19,803 bases of DNA from Roseimaritima sp. GTDB lineage: Bacteria > Planctomycetota > Planctomycetia > Pirellulales > Pirellulaceae. Position numbers and translations under genes: made by a program. Below, one piece after another: positions 14,521-19,803 of this stretch (position 1 is the stretch's first letter; the number at the start of each line of letters is the position of its first letter). Location of the stretch: the NCBI GenBank assembly GCA_007124075.1, contig SLFV01000249.1, positions 1 to 19,803 on the forward strand. Reading direction: 5' to 3'. The notes below the pieces were generated by a model. It had not been told where the DNA came from, ran no database searches, and saw nothing but the letters and a program-made list of their open reading frames with translations.

Positions 14521-17500
14521 CTAAAACGCGGACCAAAAACGATCCACCGCTGACAATGCTTCTTCATCTTCATCGCTGGCTTGATCCTGAGCCAGCATGT
14601 CCAAAACGTCATCTTCCTCCAGTCGTGTAGTCGCCGAGAACGCGGTCACATCGTCGACCGCCTCCACGACCTTGGCCAGTTTCTTTGGCATCGGAACAGG
14701 GACGGTGGACTCCGGGTCCAACATCACGACTTGCGATTCCGTCTGGAGCGCCGAAACCAGGGGCTGTGGCGCGATCATGTAACTGCCGGCATCGTCCGCC
14801 GCTTCCCCCTGAGCCCCACCACGGAAGGCCTCGCGCCCACGACGATTCAAAACGTTGATCACACGGAGCGCATCAAACGGTTCAATCCGGTTATTGCCAT
14901 CGACGTCAAAGAACGGGGCAGCCGCCTGAATCCAGACCACTCCCGGTTCGGGTTGCTGACCTGCGGCGATGTCCTGTCCGGCGATGAAAGTTTGCCCGCC
15001 AAACAGCACGACGTCACCACGCTGATAGTTCAGACTGGGTTCCCACGCCCCCATTGTGGTCAGATTGGTTGGCCTACCGCGATTGAGATAGTTGATAATC
15101 AACAGAGCGTCAAACGGGGAGACAACCCCATCGGCATTGACATCGGCGTTTTCGATCGGGTTTTGCAAGCGACTGGCGACCGTTTGAACTGTCACGGTTG
15201 CCGGTTCGCTGGCACGTCCCAGGTTATCGGAAACGCGGTAGGTAAAACTATCCATGCCGACAAATCCGGTCGCTGGGACATACCGAATTCGCCCATCGGC
15301 CAACACGGTGGCCGCACCCTGTCCCGGCGGAGTCACAATCACGACCGTCGCGGGATCCACCTCGCCATCGGGATCGAAATCGTTGGCTAACACGTCAATT
15401 TCCACAGCTTCGTCGCGGAAGGTACCCGCCCGATCGTTCACCGCCACAGGTGCCTGATTGGATGCGATCGTGATCGTGGCGACGTTGGAACGTGCGCCCA
15501 AGTTGTCCGCAACCGTGTAACGCATCAGGTCATTGCCACGGAAGTTGACAAACGGCGTGTACAACAGCGTGCCATCATTGCGGACTTCCACCGAACCAAA
15601 CGCGGGTTGCAGTGTAAGCATGATTGAGGCCGGGTCGATCTGCCCATCGACGTCGATGTCGTTGTCCAGCGGTCGCAGCACCGTGGACCCGGTTGGTGGA
15701 ACGTCAAAATTATCATTGAAAGCTAGCGGTGGATTATTGACTCCGTCCACCGTGACGCTGATGGTTGCTTGATTGCTGATCAGGCCAAACGAATCGGTCA
15801 GGAAGTAGGTGAACGTATCGACCAGCGATTCGCCCGGTGCCAGCGATTGCAACTGAATCGCATCACGCGGATCATAGATCACGTTATTGTCGGCATCCAA
15901 ACTGATCGTCGCACCGTTGAGTGAAAATGCGGCAGTCAACGAGATGGTCAACTGATCGTCAGGCAAATCGACGTCGATGTCGTTGGCCAATACTTCCTCT
16001 GCCAACATCACCAGGACCGTGTCCCCTGCAGTTTGAAACGCATCGTCCACCGCAATCGGTGCGTCAGGCACCTGATCAATCACGATCGTCAATTCCACCG
16101 ACTCGCCCGCCAAATCCAGCGAATCGATCGGGGTGATCGTCACCGTCGCGGTACCAAACGCATCAGGAGCGGGAGTAAAGAATAGCGTACCACCGGGCGT
16201 CATCCCCGGCAGTTGCGAGAACAACGCCTGATCCTCAGGGCGCGTGACGACTTCGAAACGCACCGTTTGTCCCTCGGCCACTTCATCGGGAGGGCCGGGC
16301 AACACGTTCGTCGCCCACGGCTGAGAGTACGTCCCGCTGTCTTCGTCAACCTCGATCATCCCCGGACCTGGTTCAAAAGTAGGCGGATCATTGACAGGGA
16401 CGATGGTAATGGTGAACGTCCGCGGCGCACTGGTGTTCACATTGGGCGGATCACTGGGGCCGTCATCGATCGCGATGACCGTAAAGACCGCTGTGCCGTT
16501 GGCATCGGGCAAGGTCCGGAAGCGGAGCGATCCGGGCAGCGGGTCGGTGGTTCCGGTGGCGGAAATACGCAGATTCCCATCTTGGTCGACGGCAAAGATC
16601 GACCGCGCTACCGCATCGTCCACAGGCGCGATCACAAAGGACACTTCCTGCGTCTCCAGTTCGTCAATCGCTGTCGGTGGACCAGGCAGGATGTTGGTAA
16701 TCCAGTTTTCGATCACGGTCAGGCCTACATCTTCGGGAGCAATCCCGGGATCATCCTCGCCCGCATCTTCTAGCGCTGAAACGTTGCCTGCACCGGAGAA
16801 TTGCGGCGGATTGTTGACCGACCCCACAAACAGGTCAACCGTGAAGAACGCACTGCGGGGATCAGGCCGTACCGTACCATCCAAGTCGACCGAAACCCCA
16901 TCATCCGTGACAACGTACTGGAACGAGTCCACGCCGTTGAAATTGGGTCGAGGCCGATACCGCAAAAACGGCTGGTCATCGACCGTCACCAAAGCCAAAC
17001 TGCCGCTTTGAACGGTTGTTGTGGGAATCGGCGCTCCCAGGCTGAGCGTTTGATTGCCACCTGGCGTAATATCGGCAGCCTCGTTGGCCGGACCAACGAC
17101 AAATTTGTCAAGCAATCCCTGCGGCTCGCCCGGCGCGGCTCGCAAGGGGATCAATAGCTCCTGATTCTCCTGCACCGAAAACGCTACCGGTTGGTCGTTG
17201 GCAAACCTTGGCGCATCGTTTTGCGGCTGAATCGTGATCGTCAGTGTCTCGACGGTCGATCGATTCACATCACCCCGGTCTGGGTTGCTGTCGCCACTGT
17301 CTTCCAGCACGACTTCAAACACCGCTGTGCCAAACTGATCCGGCGCGGGGCGGAAGATTAACGTTCCGTTGGGCGTGACTCGCGGTTGATTATCGCCGAA
17401 TAGCGTATCCGCAATCGTCTGATTTGCAGGGTCAATCGGAGTCACATCGAAGACAACCGACTGCCCTAACACCAAGTCACGTTCGTCAAGTGCGGCAGGA

Positions 17501-19803
17501 TGGTCGCTGCTGAAGATGTTGACTGCGTAACCCGGAACCGAAACCTCCAGCGCGTCTTCCAACGCCGCAACCGTATCGCGTGTCGCGGTAAAAATGGGCG
17601 GATCATTCACTGGGTTCAGCGTAAAGTAGACCGTGTTGGTGATCGTCAACGGATCGTCGACCAACTGGCCCGTTGTCAGACTGGTCGGAACCCAGGTTTG
17701 CCCGTCATCGGTCACGGTGTACGTAAACGAATCCTGCGGCGCGAAGTTGCTGTTGACATCACGGGGCGGGGTGTACAGCAACCTCACGATCACACCCTCA
17801 CTATCGGTCTCCGCTGCAATGGTTCCTCCCAGCGTCGTCTGTTCGTCAAATCCAATGATGAACAACGACTGATTACCACCCAGCGTGTCGTCCGCTTCAT
17901 TTTCAGGCCCAACCGTAAAGACATCCAACAGCCCAATCGGGCCGTACTGGTCTGCTGCCGACAGGTCACGAGCATTCAGCACATAAGGAGCCGGGTCTTG
18001 ACCAACCGGCGGGGTGTTATCTTCCCGCAAGACGTAGGTAATACGTCCCTGTTGGTCAACCGAATAGGCATCGTCCGGGTTGTTTTCTTCGCTTTGCCCC
18101 AACACGTCCACGTTCAACCGTGGAGCATCATTGACGGGACGAATGTTCACCGTCACAGTCGCTTGGGTCCGTCGCTCTGAGAAGTCATCCGAGCCAGGTT
18201 CGTCGTCAATGGCTTCGAACACGTAGACCACCGTCCCGACCGCATCGGGGGCAGGATACAGGATCAATCTTGCTGTACCGATCGGGTTGTCAGTGTCGTC
18301 AAGCCAGTTGTCAGGTCCACCGGACGTCAACTCGATGGTCGGCGACTGCAGCATCAGCCCCGACGACTCAGGTGACTGGCTGACAATCTGAAAGGTGATC
18401 GCCTGCCGGGCCAACTCGTCCAATGCCGTCATCGCGCCGGGCAATAAATTGAAGACGAAATTTTCGATGACCGTTGGCTGCGAATCGTCGCGTTCCAAAA
18501 TATCGACGGACGTAAATGAATCAAACAACGGAGCGTCGTTGGTCGGCCGCACACGAATCGTCATCGTCCGCGGCTCGCTGCGGTTGTACACCGCACCATC
18601 GTTGTTCGGGTCCGCATCGGCCGTGTAGTCGATCCTCTCGAATTCGCCTAACAACGGGTCTGCAGGGTTGTCCAAATAGTTGCTGCCGGGAATCCGAGTC
18701 TCGCCAAAGTCCTCGATCACGTAAGTGAACTGCTCCGAATCGACAAACGGATCACGCTCGTTGTAATCAACGTTCGGGAAGTAAACCCCATGCGTGAACG
18801 CACCACCATCGGCGATGTCGTCAAAGTGGAACGTGATCCGGCCCGTGGCCAACGTGATCTCGACTCCGTTGAAGTTCTCCGCGTCGATCACGACTTCGTT
18901 GCCCTCAACGTCCGTGACCGTAAATACGACGACCCGAAGCTCCTGCTCGTCTTCGTCGTATTCCACTTCCCCAACGTCCCAGTCCGCCAGGTTGCCGTCC
19001 GAAAAACTGGAAGGTCGAGCAAGCTCGGGATTTGCATCCGTACCACCCAAGAAGTCCGCTGGGAAGAACTCATAATGAGCTACGTCGTCCGTTGGAGCGT
19101 TGGTGACGTCGGCAAACTCCTCCGCTTCCACCACTTCCACTTCACGATCGACAGTGACCGGCGGATCGTTCACCGGGGTGATGAAAATCGTCACCGTCCG
19201 TGAGGTACTGCGAGGATCAGCGATCAATTGACCGAACGTCTCGCTGTCAGGATCCGCATCGTAGCTTTGACCGTTATCGGTCGCGGTGAGCTCAAACACC
19301 GAATAACCAAAAACATTCGGGTTGGGCTGCAGCGTCAGCACCCCGTAGACATCGATCACCGGATCAGCGGCAAACATCCCTTCGGGTTCGTGAAGCGTCG
19401 TGATCGTGAAGGTTAGTGTTTCCAGTTCACGTTCATCCAACGCCGTGTCCCGGCTGGGGAAAATCCGCTGTGGCAATTCGTGCTGGTCGGGATCGTTACT
19501 TTCGAGCAACGCTGCGACGTTGCCATCTTCGTTGTAGATGTCGTAGTAAACCGTCGCTCCCAGACCATTGATGTCCTCGGGGAACACGACCATCGCAAAA
19601 TCCGGGAACTCCGGAGCGTCGTTGGTCGGCCGCACACGGATCGTCATCGTCCGCGGCTCGCTGCGGTTGTATACCGCACCATCATTGTTCGGGTCCGCAT
19701 CGGCCGTGTAGTCGATCCTCTCGAATTCGCCTAACAACGGGTCTGCAGGGTTGTCCAAATAGTTGCTGCCGGGAATCCGAGTCTCGCCAAAGTCCTCGAT
19801 CAC
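14521..19803 (-). CDS. Giant cadherin/Ig-like repeat surface protein with dockerin C-terminus, N-terminus outside the window
   Basis: 1760 codons open to the right edge; no start or signal peptide can be seen (the apparent GTG at 19803 is internal, since the same sequence recurs internally at residue 362). Residues are numbered from 19803. Eleven domain junctions of the type NDAP/NDPP/NNPP are visible (first at 61-64 and 212-215). The first eight domains are cadherin-like and rich in Asp, so probably calcium-binding; the next three are Big_9-like, each with an LANDIDVD/LDNDIDVDG/LANDFDPDG stretch. A dockerin type I pair starts at about 1548, with a CBM5/12-like segment between its halves, then an acidic tail ending AVDRFWSAF, a common planctomycete C-terminus. 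Likely a secreted adhesin or cell-surface scaffold. It is the 5'-most minus-strand gene seen in this block. Confidence 0.9.
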   Translation of the reverse strand: MIEDFGETRIPGSNYLDNPADPLLGEFERIDYTADADPNNDGAVYNRSEPRTMTIRVRPTNDAPEFPDFAMVVFPEDINGLGATVYYDIYNEDGNVAALLESNDPDQHELPQRIFPSRDTALDERELETLTFTITTLHEPEGMFAADPVIDVYGVLTLQPNPNVFGYSVFELTATDNGQSYDADPDSETFGQLIADPRSTSRTVTIFITPVNDPPVTVDREVEVVEAEEFADVTNAPTDDVAHYEFFPADFLGGTDANPELARPSSFSDGNLADWDVGEVEYDEDEQELRVVVFTVTDVEGNEVVIDAENFNGVEITLATGRITFHFDDIADGGAFTHGVYFPNVDYNERDPFVDSEQFTYVIEDFGETRIPGSNYLDNPADPLLGEFERIDYTADADPNNDGAVYNRSEPRTMTIRVRPTNDAPLFDSFTSVDILERDDSQPTVIENFVFNLLPGAMTALDELARQAITFQIVSQSPESSGLMLQSPTIELTSGGPDNWLDDTDNPIGTARLILYPAPDAVGTVVYVFEAIDDEPGSDDFSERRTQATVTVNIRPVNDAPRLNVDVLGQSEENNPDDAYSVDQQGRITYVLREDNTPPVGQDPAPYVLNARDLSAADQYGPIGLLDVFTVGPENEADDTLGGNQSLFIIGFDEQTTLGGTIAAETDSEGVIVRLLYTPPRDVNSNFAPQDSFTYTVTDDGQTWVPTSLTTGQLVDDPLTITNTVYFTLNPVNDPPIFTATRDTVAALEDALEVSVPGYAVNIFSSDHPAALDERDLVLGQSVVFDVTPIDPANQTIADTLFGDNQPRVTPNGTLIFRPAPDQFGTAVFEVVLEDSGDSNPDRGDVNRSTVETLTITIQPQNDAPRFANDQPVAFSVQENQELLIPLRAAPGEPQGLLDKFVVGPANEAADITPGGNQTLSLGAPIPTTTVQSGSLALVTVDDQPFLRYRPRPNFNGVDSFQYVVTDDGVSVDLDGTVRPDPRSAFFTVDLFVGSVNNPPQFSGAGNVSALEDAGEDDPGIAPEDVGLTVIENWITNILPGPPTAIDELETQEVSFVIAPVDDAVARSIFAVDQDGNLRISATGTTDPLPGSLRFRTLPDANGTAVFTVIAIDDGPSDPPNVNTSAPRTFTITIVPVNDPPTFEPGPGMIEVDEDSGTYSQPWATNVLPGPPDEVAEGQTVRFEVVTRPEDQALFSQLPGMTPGGTLFFTPAPDAFGTATVTITPIDSLDLAGESVELTIVIDQVPDAPIAVDDAFQTAGDTVLVMLAEEVLANDIDVDLPDDQLTISLTAAFSLNGATISLDADNNVIYDPRDAIQLQSLAPGESLVDTFTYFLTDSFGLISNQATISVTVDGVNNPPLAFNDNFDVPPTGSTVLRPLDNDIDVDGQIDPASIMLTLQPAFGSVEVRNDGTLLYTPFVNFRGNDLMRYTVADNLGARSNVATITIASNQAPVAVNDRAGTFRDEAVEIDVLANDFDPDGEVDPATVVIVTPPGQGAATVLADGRIRYVPATGFVGMDSFTYRVSDNLGRASEPATVTVQTVASRLQNPIENADVNADGVVSPFDALLIINYLNRGRPTNLTTMGAWEPSLNYQRGDVVLFGGQTFIAGQDIAAGQQPEPGVVWIQAAAPFFDVDGNNRIEPFDALRVINVLNRRGREAFRGGAQGEAADDAGSYMIAPQPLVSALQTESQVVMLDPESTVPVPMPKKLAKVVEAVDDVTAFSATTRLEEDDVLDMLAQDQASDEDEEALSAVDRFWSAF
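14836..15162 (-). other. Split dockerin type I pair with a CBM5/12-like segment between the halves
   Basis: First half (about 15070-15162): DVNADGVVSPFDALLIINYLN, a calcium F-hand loop with the expected D-x-N-x-D-G. Second half (14836-14913): DVDGNNRIEPFDALRVINVLN. Between them (about 14928-15051) lies a segment with the chitin-binding CBM5/12 pattern: GAWEPSLNYQRGDVVLFGGQ, then TFIAGQ and Pro-x4-Trp-Ile (GVVWIQ). Three aromatic residues (Trp, Tyr, Trp) fall where the binding aromatics sit in that family. The dockerin call is firm; the CBM call rests on pattern only. Confidence 0.7.
18529..18720. repeat. Internal near-identical repeat, copy 1
   Basis: 192 bases that match 19612-19803 with 3 differences, at a fixed offset of 1083 bases (361 codons). 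It encodes the end of a type-B domain, from VIEDFGETRIPGS through to the Pro of the NDAP junction. Confidence 0.97.
19612..19803. repeat. Internal near-identical repeat, copy 2 (cut by the window edge)
   Basis: Second copy of the 18529-18720 sequence. The three differences are G/A, T/C and A/G; none changes the protein. The left boundary is exactly the Pro codon of the NDAP junction; beyond it the two flanks differ. The copy reaches the window edge, so the true repeat may be longer. Confidence 0.97.

Noticed and set aside
14581..15390. 269-codon plus-strand open frame
   Set aside because: Antisense to the dockerin end of the giant protein; the minus strand carries clear F-hand loops.
17500..18180. 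226-codon plus-strand open frame
   Set aside because: Antisense to the cadherin-like repeats, Arg/Val-rich with no domain pattern.
18529..19803. CRISPR-like or transposon explanation for the direct repeat
   Set aside because: Only two copies, long unit, in frame and coding, with no terminal inverted repeats or transposase; it is a protein-domain repeat.

Overview
The window looks like a piece of a planctomycete chromosome, probably order Pirellulales (Rhodopirellula and relatives; the order is inference). The evidence is the set of families present together: a DUF1559 pseudopilin-like protein, a PSCyt1/DUF1549/DUF1553 cytochrome protein paired with a DUF1501 protein, a CRTAC1-type FG-GAP lipoprotein, and a giant repeat protein ending in a planctomycete-style dockerin.

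Left block (1-3763, all minus strand, read right to left): DUF1559 protein, small Cys-rich lipoprotein, membrane-anchored TPR protein, CRTAC1/FG-GAP lipoprotein cut by the left edge. A candidate promoter (3879-3908) and a 390-base non-coding stretch (3764-4153) lie upstream. The genes are closely spaced and all predicted to be envelope proteins, so they look like one envelope operon. Sampled lines of this block are more AT-rich than the rest.

Central block (4154-7550): housekeeping genes. tsaD (tRNA t6A synthesis) is on the minus strand. rsmG (16S rRNA m7G methyltransferase) and a double-module ABC-2 permease run divergently on the plus strand, only 2 bases apart. The permease is an internal duplication of two ABC-2 halves.

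Right block (7565-19803, all minus strand, read right to left): a giant multi-domain surface protein (1760 codons seen, N-terminus outside the window), an SMP-30/gluconolactonase-type protein, an M28 zinc aminopeptidase with a PA-like insert, the PSCyt1/DUF1549/DUF1553 protein, and a DUF1501 Tat-exported protein. All carry export signals except the giant, whose N-terminus is not visible. The block reads as an outward-facing set for binding and breaking down polymers, though substrates cannot be told from sequence.

The most unusual feature is the giant protein. It alternates two cadherin-like domain types for seven domains. It carries a 192-bp near-identical repeat (3 differences, period 1083 bp) that starts exactly at a domain boundary. 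A carbohydrate-binding-module-like segment sits between the two halves of its dockerin. I found no tRNA, rRNA, CRISPR array, insertion sequence or recognisable defence system.
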